Positions 53,241 through 62,441 are shown, counted from the stretch's first letter. The stretch is DNA of 64,000 bases from Dyadobacter sp. SG02 (GCF_900109045.1 NZ_FNYL01000003.1:372001-436000); one strand, 5' to 3'. Numbers and translations are program-made. The notes: generated from the letters alone by a model not told the origin.

Positions 53241-53783
53241 ATGTCCGACGAAGAATTATTATCCCTTTTTGAAAATCCCGAAACGCGGAGGAACGCTTTC
53301 AATCAGCTGGTGCGGAAGTACCAGCAAAAAGTATATTGGCTGGTGCGCAAGATGGTGGTCGATCATGATGATGCCAACGACATTACCCAGGACGTATTTA
53401 TCAAAGCATGGAGCGCGCTGGAAAACTTCCGTGGCGATGCCAAGTTTTATACCTGGCTTTACCGCATTGCCAGCAATGAGGCCATCAATTTTCTCAATAA
53501 AAAGCGACGGAAATATTTCATACCGATCTACGACGTCGAGAATGAACTGAGTGAAAAACTGGAAGCCGACCCCGACGTAAGCGGCGACGCGATCCAGCTG
53601 AAATTGCAGAAGGCATTATTAAAATTACCAGAAAAGCAGCGTTTGGTATTTAACCTGAAATATTTTGAAGATTTACCCTACGAAGAGATTTCAGAGATCA
53701 CCGGAACGTCGGTAGGGGCGCTAAAAGCCTCATATCATTGGGCTTCTAAAAAAATTGAGGATTTTTTGAACAATACGGATTAA
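53241..53783 (+). CDS. ECF-type RNA polymerase sigma factor
   Basis: A 180-aa sigma-70 family ECF factor. Region 2 (FNQLVRKYQQKVYWLVRKMV ... DVFIKAWSALENFRGDAKFYTWLYRIASNEA, about residues 19-95) and the region 4 helix-turn-helix (LPEKQRLVFNLKYFEDLPYEEISEITGTSVGALKA, about 130-165) are both intact. It is cotranscribed with an anti-sigma-like membrane protein (54 bp downstream) and a Spy-like protein, suggesting an envelope-stress regulon. The trigger is unknown. Confidence 0.92.
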   Translation: MSDEELLSLFENPETRRNAFNQLVRKYQQKVYWLVRKMVVDHDDANDITQDVFIKAWSALENFRGDAKFYTWLYRIASNEAINFLNKKRRKYFIPIYDVENELSEKLEADPDVSGDAIQLKLQKALLKLPEKQRLVFNLKYFEDLPYEEISEITGTSVGALKASYHWASKKIEDFLNNTD

Positions 53784-53837
53784 ACTATTTGCATTCACAT
53801 TGGTCAAACCTTTACAAGACAGGAAATATAAATAATC

Positions 53838-54278
53838 ATGGACAAAAAACGTATACGGCTGGATGATCTGAAAAGGGAGACGCCCTTTTCCGTGCCGGAA
53901 GGTTATTTTGACAAGCTGCCGCAAATGATCCAGTCCCGGATCCCCGCGGAGCCCGTCCGTAAACCCCTCGTAAGTTGGTCGTGGCAACGTTCCGTTGGCC
54001 TGGCCGCAGCATCGGCGCTGATTCTCGTGCTGGTGTGGGTAACGGTACCGGAGCGCCAGGGATCGCTGGGGCAGGAGCCTCTGAGCGGCATCAGTAATGC
54101 CTCTATCATCAGCTACCTGGAAGACCAGGACATCAGTTATTACGATTTAAGCGAACACAAGGTGGTTCAGAAGGCATTCGAATCCGATTCGACGGTGCTG
54201 AATTACCTGGACGGCCTGGAAGACGATATTCTTCGCCAGCAGTTGGAGGAGGTTATGGTTGCCCCGGAGAAGATTTGA
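53838..54278 (+). CDS. Putative anti-sigma factor, single-pass membrane protein
   Basis: A 146-aa protein with a short cytosolic N-terminal region (RIRLDDLKRETPFSVPEGYF, a motif typical of Bacteroidota anti-sigma-type proteins before the membrane), one membrane helix near residue 55 (SVGLAAASALILVLVWVTV) and an acidic outer part that contains two near-identical sentence-like helical segments (ISYLEDQDISYYDLSE, LNYLDGLEDDILRQQL). I infer anti-sigma function from position after the ECF factor. Confidence 0.7.
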   Translation: MDKKRIRLDDLKRETPFSVPEGYFDKLPQMIQSRIPAEPVRKPLVSWSWQRSVGLAAASALILVLVWVTVPERQGSLGQEPLSGISNASIISYLEDQDISYYDLSEHKVVQKAFESDSTVLNYLDGLEDDILRQQLEEVMVAPEKI

Positions 54279-54296
54279 CCCTAACGAACAATCGAA

Positions 54297-54761
54297 ATGA
54301 ACTTACAAATTGAATTTAAACGGTATCGGAACACTTTTGCTCTTTTGCTCCTATTCATTGGCGCCGTGTCCACAACGGCTAATGCTCAACGACGTTCCGA
54401 AGAAGAAATAAAAAAGATCCAGGATGCCAAGGTGGCGATTATTACCAACCGCCTTAACCTGACGCCCGAGCAATCCACCGGCTTCTGGCCGATGTACAAC
54501 GAGTATTCTCAGAAAAGAAGGGAAATACACCGGGCTCAGCGGAAGATCATCAACGACAAAAAAGCAGAAGGTCAGAACGACGAGGCGGTGCTGAACAACC
54601 TGAAAGAGGTTCAGGAACTTCGCCAGAAAGAACTCGATCTTGAAAAGGAATATCAGAACAAGTTTTTGAAAGTGATCACGGCCAGTCAGGTGATCGAATT
54701 GTACAAGGCCGAACGTACATTTAATGACATGTTGATTCAGCGATTGAAACAAAAGAATTGA
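54297..54761 (+). CDS. Exported Spy/CpxP-like periplasmic protein
   Basis: A 154-aa protein with a signal peptide ending in NAQ (near residue 31) and a mature all-helical part. The segment LNLTPEQSTGFWPMYNEY is the LTxxQ-type motif of the Spy/CpxP family, which act as periplasmic chaperones or sensors of envelope stress in other bacteria. It follows the anti-sigma gene by 18 bp and so completes a sigma / anti-sigma / Spy-like unit, similar in logic to CpxP and Cnr systems. Confidence 0.75.
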   Translation: MNLQIEFKRYRNTFALLLLFIGAVSTTANAQRRSEEEIKKIQDAKVAIITNRLNLTPEQSTGFWPMYNEYSQKRREIHRAQRKIINDKKAEGQNDEAVLNNLKEVQELRQKELDLEKEYQNKFLKVITASQVIELYKAERTFNDMLIQRLKQKN

Positions 54762-54794
54762 GTTAACCTGCTTGTCGACTTATTACAAAAGCAA

Positions 54795-54828
54795 AAGGCC
54801 CGCTTTCCATATTGGAGGCGGGCCTTCA
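54795..54828. terminator. Terminator between the sigma operon and SulP gene
   Basis: AAGGCCCGC (54795-54803) is complementary to GCGGGCCTT (54818-54826), with an inner TCCA/TGGA pairing; it lies between the convergent operons and can act in both directions, best on the minus strand. Confidence 0.8.
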
Positions 54829-54846
54829 CTTTATAGAAGGTTAATG

Positions 54847-56424
54847 CTAATGAGCTCCCACGGCTTCCACTTCGCCCACACCCCGCGTTTCGAGGGTGAT
54901 ATTGCGCAGTGGTGCCTGGTGTTTTTTGAAATCCTGGATGATTTCGAGGACATCGTAATCGATATTCATCGACTTGGAACCGTCGATCACCACGGTAGCG
55001 CCGTCGGGCAGATTATCCAGCGTTGCGCTGATGCTTCCCTTGTTCAGGAATGTAACTTCCTCCGAAAGCAGGAGCGTGATAACCTCGCCGTCGCGGTGCT
55101 CTTCTTTGATATAATGGTAAGAATGCTTGTGATTCTTTTTCAGGATAAAATAGATCGCGACCACCATTCCAATACCGATACCTTTAAGCAAATCGGTACT
55201 CAGGATCGCGATAATCGTCACTACAAACGGAATGAATTGTTCGAGACCCAGCTTGTACATGCCCTTAAACAGCTCTAATTTAGCCAGTTTGTAACCCACC
55301 ATCAACAAGATGGCCGCCAGTGATGCGAGCGGGATATAGTTGAGGTATCTGGCAATAAATACAGCCGAAATAAGGAGGATTGTACCGTGAATGACGGTGC
55401 TCAGCCTCGTCCTTCCTCCGGAATCGATGTTGGCGGAACTGCGGACGATCACCTGTGTCACGGGCAAACCGCCGATCAGACCGGATATCATATTACCCGT
55501 GCCCTGTGCGATCAATTCGCGATTGGTGGGCGTAGTGCGCTTGAATGGGTCGAGACGGTCCGTTGCTTCCACCGAAAGCAGTGTTTCAAGACTGGCAACG
55601 ATAGCCAACGTTAAGGCTACCGTGTACACCTCTGGCTTACTGAATGCGGAGAAATCAGGTGTTTTGAAAAAACTGAAAAACTCCTTTGCGCTTGAAGCAA
55701 CCGGAAGTTGCACCATATGCTCACCACTCAATACCCATTGCGGGGCTACCGAACCAAACACGAGGTTCAGAATAACACCGGTTAACACGACAAACAACGC
55801 ACCGGGAATGTACCGGAACAGCTGTATTTTCTTCATGAACGGCTTATCGAACAGGATCAGCATCGCGAGCGAGATTGCCGAAATGATAATGGCACCGGTG
55901 CTGTTATACCTGAATGAATAATATACCTCCGTGAACGTATTCCGGCCATCTTTCTGGGCGAAAGCTTCATCACCCATGAAATCGGCGTCATAGCCGAATG
56001 CGTGTGGTATTTCCTTTAAAATCAGGGTAATACCAATGGCTGCCAGCATTCCCTTGATTACCGAGGACGGGAAATAATAACCGATAATACCGGCTTTGAG
56101 AAGGCCTGCGATGATCTGCAAAGCCCCCGCAAGCACCACTGCCAGCAAAAACGCCTCGAAGCTGCCCAGGGTATCGAGCGCATTGAGTACAATCACAACC
56201 AGACCCGCTGCCGGACCTGCCACACCCAGGGAGGAGCCGCTCAGCGAGCCTACTACGATTCCGCCTACGATACCGGCAATAACACCCGAAAAAAGAAGAT
56301 CGGAGCGCCCGGTCGAGGCTAGCGCGATACCGAGACATAACGGCAGCGCTACCAGGGATACGACAAGCCCGGCAGGTAAATCGTATTTGATATTGGCGAA
56401 CAAACTTTTATTATTCAATGACAT
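54847..56424 (-). CDS. SulP-family anion transporter with C-terminal STAS domain
   Basis: A 525-aa transporter of the SulP/SLC26 family with about 12-14 helices (GVAGPAAGLVVIV near residue 65 and the family GGLPVTQVIVRSSANI near 318) and a cytosolic STAS domain at about 435-525. SulP members carry sulfate, bicarbonate or other anions; the neighbouring carbonic anhydrase 55 bp upstream in the same operon argues for bicarbonate, as in BicA-type systems. This is inference. Confidence 0.88.
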   Translation of the reverse strand: MSLNNKSLFANIKYDLPAGLVVSLVALPLCLGIALASTGRSDLLFSGVIAGIVGGIVVGSLSGSSLGVAGPAAGLVVIVLNALDTLGSFEAFLLAVVLAGALQIIAGLLKAGIIGYYFPSSVIKGMLAAIGITLILKEIPHAFGYDADFMGDEAFAQKDGRNTFTEVYYSFRYNSTGAIIISAISLAMLILFDKPFMKKIQLFRYIPGALFVVLTGVILNLVFGSVAPQWVLSGEHMVQLPVASSAKEFFSFFKTPDFSAFSKPEVYTVALTLAIVASLETLLSVEATDRLDPFKRTTPTNRELIAQGTGNMISGLIGGLPVTQVIVRSSANIDSGGRTRLSTVIHGTILLISAVFIARYLNYIPLASLAAILLMVGYKLAKLELFKGMYKLGLEQFIPFVVTIIAILSTDLLKGIGIGMVVAIYFILKKNHKHSYHYIKEEHRDGEVITLLLSEEVTFLNKGSISATLDNLPDGATVVIDGSKSMNIDYDVLEIIQDFKKHQAPLRNITLETRGVGEVEAVGAH

Positions 56425-56479
56425 ACGATTGATTCAATAAGGATCAAAAATTGGACTACTCAGAATGCAGAACCGCTGA

Positions 56480-57127
56480 TTATACTAGGTGCGGTATGTC
56501 AAGACGGTATACGTCGTCGGCGAAGTTGCTGGCGTCGATCGTCACGTCCATATCCTTCAGGATACCGTTGCCGATATCGTAAACGACGCCGTGAACTTGC
56601 AGCCTCTTGCCGTTTGCCCATGCGGTTTGTACGATGGTCGTTTTGGCAAGGTCGCGCACTTGCTCCTGAACGTTGATTTCGACGAAACGGTCAGCTCTCG
56701 CTTTGGGGTCTTCAATCTCGTTCAGTTCCTGTGCGTGCAGGCGGTAAACGTCTTTGATGTGGCGTAACCAGTTATCGATCAGTCCTACCTGCTTGTTGCC
56801 CATGGCCGTGATCACTCCACCGCATCCGTAATGTCCGCACACGAGGATATGTTCCACGCCGAGTACATTCACGGAGTAGTCGAGTACGCTCAGCATACTG
56901 ATATCCGTGTGGATCACCATGTTAGCAATGTTACGGTGCACGAAAATGTCACCTGGCTCAGTGCCGGTAAGCTGATTGGCAGGCACGCGGCTGTCGGAGC
57001 AGCCGATCCACAGGAATTTCGGTGACTGTCCTTTCGCCAGGTTTGAGAAGAATTCGGGGTTATCCTTGGTTGTTTCTTCCGCCCACTTTTTATTGTTTTC
57101 AAATAACTGATTATAAGCCCTTATCAT
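56480..57127 (-). CDS. Beta-class carbonic anhydrase
   Basis: A 215-aa beta carbonic anhydrase. The zinc ligands are in CSDSRVPANQ (Cys near 43, Asp near 45) and HYGCGGV (His near 98, Cys near 101), so the active site is complete. It interconverts CO2 and bicarbonate in the cytoplasm. Placed between a small exported protein and a SulP transporter on one strand. Confidence 0.95.
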   Translation of the reverse strand: MIRAYNQLFENNKKWAEETTKDNPEFFSNLAKGQSPKFLWIGCSDSRVPANQLTGTEPGDIFVHRNIANMVIHTDISMLSVLDYSVNVLGVEHILVCGHYGCGGVITAMGNKQVGLIDNWLRHIKDVYRLHAQELNEIEDPKARADRFVEINVQEQVRDLAKTTIVQTAWANGKRLQVHGVVYDIGNGILKDMDVTIDASNFADDVYRLDIPHLV

Positions 57128-57240
57128 GATTTCTTGATTAAAAATTAGGATGAAAAACAGAGGGACACACGCGTAGGGACACGGAAATACCGCGTCGCGT
57201 TACGACGGCATCGGACTCGAAAGAGTCTGGATCAAAGAAA

Positions 57241-57540
57241 TCAGATGAGCTCCGGAGGTGGAGATAGCAGGTTGCGGTAGATTTCGTTATCGAAATTCGC
57301 AGTGTAGAAGAATGAGCTTTTGACCGGTATCAGTGTTACAAAATGGTCAAAATTTACGCTATGTGAAATGAGTAGCTGGTCGTCGTTAAGTTTTTCGACC
57401 TCTGTTTTTTCCTCGTTGTCACAGGTGCCTGAATCACAAACCACAGATGCCTTTTCCTTGGCCAGCAGCAAGCTGGCAACATCTGTGGCTTTACAGATGA
57501 GGAAGGCCGTAAGTAGTATGAGGCAAAGTGTTCTGAACAC
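57241..57540 (-). CDS. Small exported protein next to carbonic anhydrase
   Basis: A 99-aa protein with an N-terminal hydrophobic segment (LCLILLTAFLICK) typical of a signal peptide, then a CDSGTC pair of cysteines, and a tail ending in LLSPPPELI. The start is a GTG at 57540. It precedes the carbonic anhydrase gene by 113 bp on the same strand. I do not recognise the family. Similar short exported proteins next to SulP/carbonic anhydrase pairs seem common in Bacteroidota, but that is from memory and should be checked. Confidence 0.55.
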   Translation of the reverse strand: MFRTLCLILLTAFLICKATDVASLLLAKEKASVVCDSGTCDNEEKTEVEKLNDDQLLISHSVNFDHFVTLIPVKSSFFYTANFDNEIYRNLLSPPPELI

Positions 57541-57655
57541 GGAAAAACAGTTTTTTAAGAACTAAGGTAACACGCAATGTGTCTAAAACGTTCGGAAGGT
57601 CACATTTTAGTGTGGCTCCGAAATGGATTTTCTATTACGCATTCAAGCAAAACAA

Positions 57656-57683
57656 ATAAAAAAGGGTCGTATCAACAACCCTT
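57656..57683 (-). terminator. Terminator of the 36-aa peptide gene
   Basis: On the minus strand AAGGGTTGT pairs with ACGACCCTT (loop TGAT, 9-bp stem with one G-U pair) and is followed by TTTTTT. The left arm overlaps the stop codon of the small gene. Confidence 0.8.
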
Positions 57684-57792
57684 ACTTATTCGTTTTCCAT
57701 TGCTTTTCATTGTTCTCCAACCAACGCCCAACCAGGAACGCGGAGCTCAGAAGAACCACATAAAAAGCAATCATAATAATGGTCATTGTCAT
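57682..57792 (-). CDS. 36-aa single-pass membrane peptide
   Basis: A short frame read on the minus strand: MTMTIIMIAFYVVLLSSAFL followed by VGRWLENNEKQWKTNK and stop. It has one membrane helix and a charged C-terminal tail. The evidence is a -7 match (TATTTTTG, plus 57827-57834) about 35 bp upstream of the ATG and a perfect terminator overlapping the stop codon, with nothing else between. It lies between hisB and the carbonic anhydrase cluster but is separately transcribed. Function unknown. Confidence 0.55.
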   Translation of the reverse strand: MTMTIIMIAFYVVLLSSAFLVGRWLENNEKQWKTNK

Positions 57793-57826
57793 AGTTGTAC
57801 TCGATTATAATGCAACGTAAGATGGG

Positions 57827-57834
57827 CAAAAATA
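57827..57834 (-). promoter_or_regulatory. -7 element for the 36-aa peptide gene
   Basis: On the minus strand TATTTTTG matches TAnnTTTG; start would be near 57820, leaving a leader of about 28 nt. No -33 TTG at the standard spacing was found. Confidence 0.35.
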
Positions 57835-57872
57835 GCTAAAAAATGCCACATCGGCTCGCTGTTAACGAAAAA

Positions 57873-58997
57873 TTAAAGCACTTCTTTGGTCGATGGCATG
57901 AAATCCAGCGCTTTAAGGTCGCGTTTCACAGCCATTTTGATCGCTTTTGCAAATGCTTTGAAAATCGATTCGATCTTGTGGTGCTCGTTGTCGCCTTCTA
58001 CTTTGATATTCAGGTTTGAAAGCGAAGTGTCTGAGAATGACTTGAAAAAGTGAAAAAACATTTCGGTTGGCATTTCGCCGATCTTTTCCCTCTTAAATTC
58101 CGCATCCCAAACAATCCACGGGCGTCCCGAAAAATCGATCGCTACTTGTGCTAATGCTTCGTCCATAGGCAGCAGGAAGCCGTAACGGCTGATGCCACGT
58201 TTGTCGCCGATCGCCTGGCGGTAGGCTTCGCCTAATGCAAGAGCGGTATCTTCGATGGTATGATGCTCGTCGATATGCAAATCTCCTTCGACGTGGATCG
58301 ACAAATCGGCGCCTGAATGGCGGGCGAGCTGGTCGAGCATGTGGTCGAAGAAGCCGAGACCGGTGTGAATGTCCGAACGACCGCTGCCATCGAGGTTCAG
58401 TTCGACTTTAATCTGTGTTTCTTTCGTATTTCTTTCCACAAATGCTTTGCGGGAAGGTAGTTTCAAATGCTCGTAAATCGCGTCCCAGTCACTGGTAACC
58501 AATGCAGTGGATTGGTTCATCTGGTCGGTAATGCCTTCTTCGGGCAGCTCCGGGCGGAAAAGGATGGCTTTTGCGCCCAGGTTTACGGCCAGTTGCACAT
58601 CAGTAAGACGATCGCCGATGACGTAGCTGTTTGCCAGATCATATTCGTGTGAAAAATAAGCGGTAAGCATTCCGATCCCCGGTTTGCGGGTAGGAAGGTT
58701 GTCTTCGGGAAAGCTGCGGTCGATATGCACGTCGGCGAAATGAATGTCTTCGCCTTCGAGGGTTTTGACCATCTTGTTCTGAGCGGGCCAGAAAGTGTCT
58801 TCCGGAAAGGAGTTTGTACCGAGGCCGTCCTGGTTGGTGACCATGACCAGTTCATAATCGGTTTCCTCCGCGATTTTGCGCAATGCGGAAATGGCTTTGG
58901 GCAGGAATTCGAGCTTTTCCAGGGAATCTACCTGAAAATCGGTAGGGGGCTCAACGATGATCGTACCGTCGCGATCGATAAATAGGACTTTTTTCAT
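57873..58997 (-). CDS. hisB: Bifunctional histidinol-phosphatase / imidazoleglycerol-phosphate dehydratase
   Basis: A 374-aa two-domain enzyme of histidine synthesis. The N-terminal HAD domain (about 1-165) begins [13 protein letters not shown] with the nucleophile Asp and acts as histidinol-phosphatase; the C-terminal domain (about 185-374) is the IGP dehydratase with the metal-binding [16 protein letters not shown] and a second GISRYGF segment. The start at 58997 is chosen; a longer frame would run into ribE. No other his genes are adjacent. Confidence 0.93.
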   Translation of the reverse strand: MKKVLFIDRDGTIIVEPPTDFQVDSLEKLEFLPKAISALRKIAEETDYELVMVTNQDGLGTNSFPEDTFWPAQNKMVKTLEGEDIHFADVHIDRSFPEDNLPTRKPGIGMLTAYFSHEYDLANSYVIGDRLTDVQLAVNLGAKAILFRPELPEEGITDQMNQSTALVTSDWDAIYEHLKLPSRKAFVERNTKETQIKVELNLDGSGRSDIHTGLGFFDHMLDQLARHSGADLSIHVEGDLHIDEHHTIEDTALALGEAYRQAIGDKRGISRYGFLLPMDEALAQVAIDFSGRPWIVWDAEFKREKIGEMPTEMFFHFFKSFSDTSLSNLNIKVEGDNEHHKIESIFKAFAKAIKMAVKRDLKALDFMPSTKEVL

Positions 58998-59114
58998 TAA
59001 CGCAATGCTTATTTTCCCGCAAAGTTCGCAAAGAATGCCTAATTGAAAAGCAGTTGGACGTGAATAATGCCGGATCGGGGAATTTTGTGCGATAGAAGAG
59101 CGGTTAGGAAATTG

Positions 59115-59122
59115 TAACTTTG
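59115..59122 (+). promoter_or_regulatory. -7 element upstream of ribE
   Basis: TAACTTTG is an exact TAnnTTTG match 20 bp before the ribE ATG. The nearest upstream TTTG is 27 bp away, longer than the usual spacing. Confidence 0.35.
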
Positions 59123-59142
59123 CATTATAATCCGATATTAAA

Positions 59143-59736
59143 ATGTTTACAGGAATCGTAGAATCAACCGCGGAAGTGGTGAATGTCGAAACGGAAGGCA
59201 CCAACAAGACCTTTACATTTAAATCCGGCATCGCCAACGAGTTTAAAATAGATCAGAGCGTGAGCCATAATGGGGTTTGTCTCACGGTAGTGGCGACGGA
59301 AGGTGATCAATACAAAGTGACAGCCATCGAAGAAACGTTGCTGAAAACCAACCTGGGCGACCTCGCGCCGGGTAGCAAAGTAAATCTCGAACGCTGCATG
59401 CCCGCAAATGGCCGTTTCGACGGGCATATTGTGCAGGGACATGTAGACCAGACAGCCACGTGTACGCAGGTGCAGGAGCGGGACGGAAGCTGGCTGTTCG
59501 ATTTTGAATACGATGCCTCAAAGGGTAATATTACCGTGGAGAAAGGGTCAATATGCATTAATGGGGTGAGCCTGACGGTTTTCAACTCCGGTGAAAATAC
59601 ATTCCGGGTGGCCATTATCCCTTATACCTATAACTTTACCAATTTCCATTCGTTAAATGCCGGGGATACGGTAAACCTGGAATTTGATATTCTGGGTAAA
59701 TACATCAAGAGAATTCTCGGTTCGTATGCGGTTTAG
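59143..59736 (+). CDS. ribE: Riboflavin synthase, alpha chain
   Basis: A 197-aa trimeric riboflavin synthase made of two lumazine-binding repeats: [13 protein letters not shown] with NGVCLTV (near 44) in the first half, and the [16 protein letters not shown] segment (near 130) in the second. It makes riboflavin from two lumazines. No FMN riboswitch is seen in the 145-bp gap before it. Divergent from hisB. Confidence 0.95.
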   Translation: MFTGIVESTAEVVNVETEGTNKTFTFKSGIANEFKIDQSVSHNGVCLTVVATEGDQYKVTAIEETLLKTNLGDLAPGSKVNLERCMPANGRFDGHIVQGHVDQTATCTQVQERDGSWLFDFEYDASKGNITVEKGSICINGVSLTVFNSGENTFRVAIIPYTYNFTNFHSLNAGDTVNLEFDILGKYIKRILGSYAV

Positions 59737-59806
59737 CATATTTGCATCTTGGAATATTACGTTTATTTTTACCCGTTTATAATCCCAAAGCGCATCAAAT
59801 ACATTC

Positions 59807-60601
59807 ATGGCCAAAATAAGTACACAGTCCAGAACTGATCTTTTCATACACATCGGAATCATTGTCTCGCTGCTTTTGGTCCTTTTTCTGGGGTTTTTCT
59901 TCGTTTACCTTCCTTTTACAACCAATCATGGTGAGGCGATTACCGTGCCCGACCTGAAAAAGAAGAATGTAGAGGACTTGGAAGACTTCCTGGGTGACCG
60001 CGACCTGCGTTACGAGGTCGACTGTACCTTTGTGACCAATGTGCCGGCATTAACCATTATTTCCCAATATCCGCTGCCTGGTTCGAAGGTGAAGGAAGGG
60101 CGGAAGATCTATGTCACGGTGGTGTCGCGCACCGCGCCGCTGATCAAAATGCCGAAACTGACGGATATGACGCACCGCAGCGCGCAAATGTTGCTGAAAA
60201 GTGTGGGATTGGAAGAAGGAAATATCTCTTACGTTCCCGATATGGCCCAGAATGCCGTTTTGAGGCAACTATATAACGGTAAGGAAATTCTGCCGGGCCA
60301 GCCAATTGCAAAAGGAACAAAAATCGATCTGGAATTGGGCGAAGGGTTAGGTACGGCACAGTTTGAAGCGCCGTCGGCCATCGGCATGCCTTTGGATGAA
60401 GCGAAAATTGCGATTGTGGGAGCGGGGCTGAAAGTTGGTCAGGTAATGGAAGTGCCGGCCGAAGAAGGCCAGGCGCCGGGCTCGATTGTGCGGCAAAACC
60501 CCGACGCGGGCAATAAGGTAAGAATAGGGGACGTAATCGACTTGTGGGTGACACCGCAGGCACCTGAATCGACGGATAATGAGAATCAACCGGAGCAGTA
60601 G
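59807..60601 (+). CDS. PASTA-domain membrane protein
   Basis: A 264-aa protein with one N-terminal membrane helix (residues about 14-40, SLLLVLFLGFFFVYL) and three PASTA repeats facing outward (for example ITVPDLKKKNVEDLEDFL, PLIKMPKLTDMTHRSAQMLL, and the last near 185-255). PASTA domains bind peptidoglycan fragments or beta-lactams. No kinase is attached. It overlaps the T9SS cargo gene by 23 bp, so the two are coupled; a role in cell-wall anchoring is inferred only. Confidence 0.85.
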   Translation: MAKISTQSRTDLFIHIGIIVSLLLVLFLGFFFVYLPFTTNHGEAITVPDLKKKNVEDLEDFLGDRDLRYEVDCTFVTNVPALTIISQYPLPGSKVKEGRKIYVTVVSRTAPLIKMPKLTDMTHRSAQMLLKSVGLEEGNISYVPDMAQNAVLRQLYNGKEILPGQPIAKGTKIDLELGEGLGTAQFEAPSAIGMPLDEAKIAIVGAGLKVGQVMEVPAEEGQAPGSIVRQNPDAGNKVRIGDVIDLWVTPQAPESTDNENQPEQ

Positions 60602-62441
60602 AAAATTCTTCACACACAGGATTTTTATTTGGGTTTGTGTGCTGACTATGGTACAAAGTCAGGTTGCGCGTGCGCAATTGCGTATTGTGCCGATTGATCA
60701 GGCGAGGTACCAGAATAGGGACAAGGAATCGGAATCGGGTAACCTCCGTACACAGGCTTCGCTGAACCTGCCCTTTTTCGACGATTTTTCTACGACTAAA
60801 ACGCTCGCACCTGGCAGCAAATACTGGCTGCCGGGAAGTGGGGTTTATATTAATAATACACTTACTACATCCCACCCGTCGGTCAATGTGGCGACATTCG
60901 ATGGTTTGAATGCCAATGGCGTTCCCTATAATCTCGTGAACCCATTGACACAAGGCTATACTGATACACTCACTTCCCAGCCCGTCAACTTGAATGGTAA
61001 GGTAGCGGCAGATTCCGTTTACCTCAGTTTTTATTGGGCTGCGAAAGGCCTGGGCGAATTGCCCGATTCCAGCGATTACCTGCAATTGGAATTTTATAGC
61101 AAAACACAGGGATGGGTGCCGGTATGGAAGCAGCTGGGCTACGAGGTGGATACGCTGTTTCACCAGCAATTTGTTTCCATTAAAGATGCCAATTACCTGC
61201 ACGACGCATTCCAGTTCCGGTTCAGGGCCTATGGCCGGAGTTCAGGCCCTTACGACACCTGGCATTTGGATTATGTGTATTTAAACACCAAAAGATCGGT
61301 CAAGCAGCCCTATTTGTTCGATGTGGCGATGCGGAAGCCTGTTTCCAACATCCTCAAAAAATATACTGCAATGCCGCTCCGCCAGTACCGCGTGAACCCG
61401 GCAGCGGTGACTGCGGACTCTGTCAGCACCGATATTGTCAATCATTTCAATAACTTCAACGTTCTCACGAGCACCTACACGCTCACGGACGCGCAACGCG
61501 GGACGGAGTTTGCACGCGTTGTGCAACGTTCGATCGTTGTCCCGGCATTGAAATCGCAGGCATTGGCAGCGAAAATCGCACCTATTAATGCAGCCGCACA
61601 GCTTGACAGCTTGCATTTAATCAGCAAGTTCTTCGTAGCCACTACGGATACCATCCCCGGCGCTAGCCTCAAAACAAACGATACCATCACGGCAAGGGCC
61701 GCATTGACAGACTACTTCGCCTATGACGACGGAAGTGCCGAATATGGTGTGCAGGTAAACCAGAAGCTGGGGCGCGTGGCCGTGCAATACGTGCTCGCGA
61801 AGGCCGATACGATCGGCGGCGTGCGGATGTCGATGGTTTCTTTTAACAAAGATATTTCGGGGCAGGGTTTTACCATCCAGATTTACGGGAGCAAAGGTGG
61901 CAAGCCCGATCAGGTGATCGCCCAACGGTCGGTAGCGGTGCGTTACCCGGCCGTGCGTGATGGTTTTATCGATTATGCATTCGCAACGCCCATTGCCGTG
62001 CCCGATACTTTCTATGTAGGTTGGTTGCAGATCAACGATCAGCCCGTAACCGTTGGTTTCGACCGCAATTCGCTTTTGGGCAGAAATGCGGTGTATTATA
62101 ACCTCGGGACCGAGTGGGCGAAGGAAACATCGCTGAAAGGCTCGATCATGATCCGTCCGTATCTGGGCAAAAAGGCGCAGGGTATCATCACGGGGAATGA
62201 ACCGGCGGACCAGGTAAATGCCATTTTTTATCCTAATCCGGCCAGGGGTGAAGTGCGGTGGAACAACAAATCGCTCAAAAAGATCGAAGTTTACAACACC
62301 GGCGGTAACCTCGTACATGCGCTGGCGCCCGTGCGCGACCAGCAATCCGCGCCGGTCGGGCATTTAAGTCCAGGCATTTATATTTTTAAAGCCACCGATG
62401 GGAAACGTTCTTTTGTACAAAAAATGTTAATCTCTCAATAG
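60579..62441 (+). CDS. Secreted protein with type IX sorting domain
   Basis: A 620-aa exported protein with a signal peptide (cleavage near ARA, residue 31) and a C-terminal type A T9SS sorting domain (about 545-620: AIFYPNPARGEVRW, then IEVYNTGGNLV and GIYIFKATDGKRSFVQKMLI). The middle is a beta-rich, Ser/Thr-rich region of unknown fold; no enzyme motif is seen. The start ATG lies inside the PASTA gene (23-bp overlap), which is unusual but supported by the good signal peptide. It depends on PorQ-type T9SS, present in this window. Confidence 0.8.
   Translation: MRINRSSRKFFTHRIFIWVCVLTMVQSQVARAQLRIVPIDQARYQNRDKESESGNLRTQASLNLPFFDDFSTTKTLAPGSKYWLPGSGVYINNTLTTSHPSVNVATFDGLNANGVPYNLVNPLTQGYTDTLTSQPVNLNGKVAADSVYLSFYWAAKGLGELPDSSDYLQLEFYSKTQGWVPVWKQLGYEVDTLFHQQFVSIKDANYLHDAFQFRFRAYGRSSGPYDTWHLDYVYLNTKRSVKQPYLFDVAMRKPVSNILKKYTAMPLRQYRVNPAAVTADSVSTDIVNHFNNFNVLTSTYTLTDAQRGTEFARVVQRSIVVPALKSQALAAKIAPINAAAQLDSLHLISKFFVATTDTIPGASLKTNDTITARAALTDYFAYDDGSAEYGVQVNQKLGRVAVQYVLAKADTIGGVRMSMVSFNKDISGQGFTIQIYGSKGGKPDQVIAQRSVAVRYPAVRDGFIDYAFATPIAVPDTFYVGWLQINDQPVTVGFDRNSLLGRNAVYYNLGTEWAKETSLKGSIMIRPYLGKKAQGIITGNEPADQVNAIFYPNPARGEVRWNNKSLKKIEVYNTGGNLVHALAPVRDQQSAPVGHLSPGIYIFKATDGKRSFVQKMLISQ

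Noticed and set aside
57577..57810. Plus-strand 77-codon frame opposite the 36-aa peptide
   Set aside because: It runs through a terminator-like hairpin, lacks promoter and homology; the minus-strand small gene is better supported.
58998..59237. Longer hisB frame on the minus strand
   Set aside because: It overlaps the ribE start on the other strand; the HAD domain begins right at the chosen ATG.
60144..61202. Minus-strand 352-codon frame across the PASTA and T9SS genes
   Set aside because: It is antisense to two genes with clear signal peptides and domains; no family or promoter supports it.
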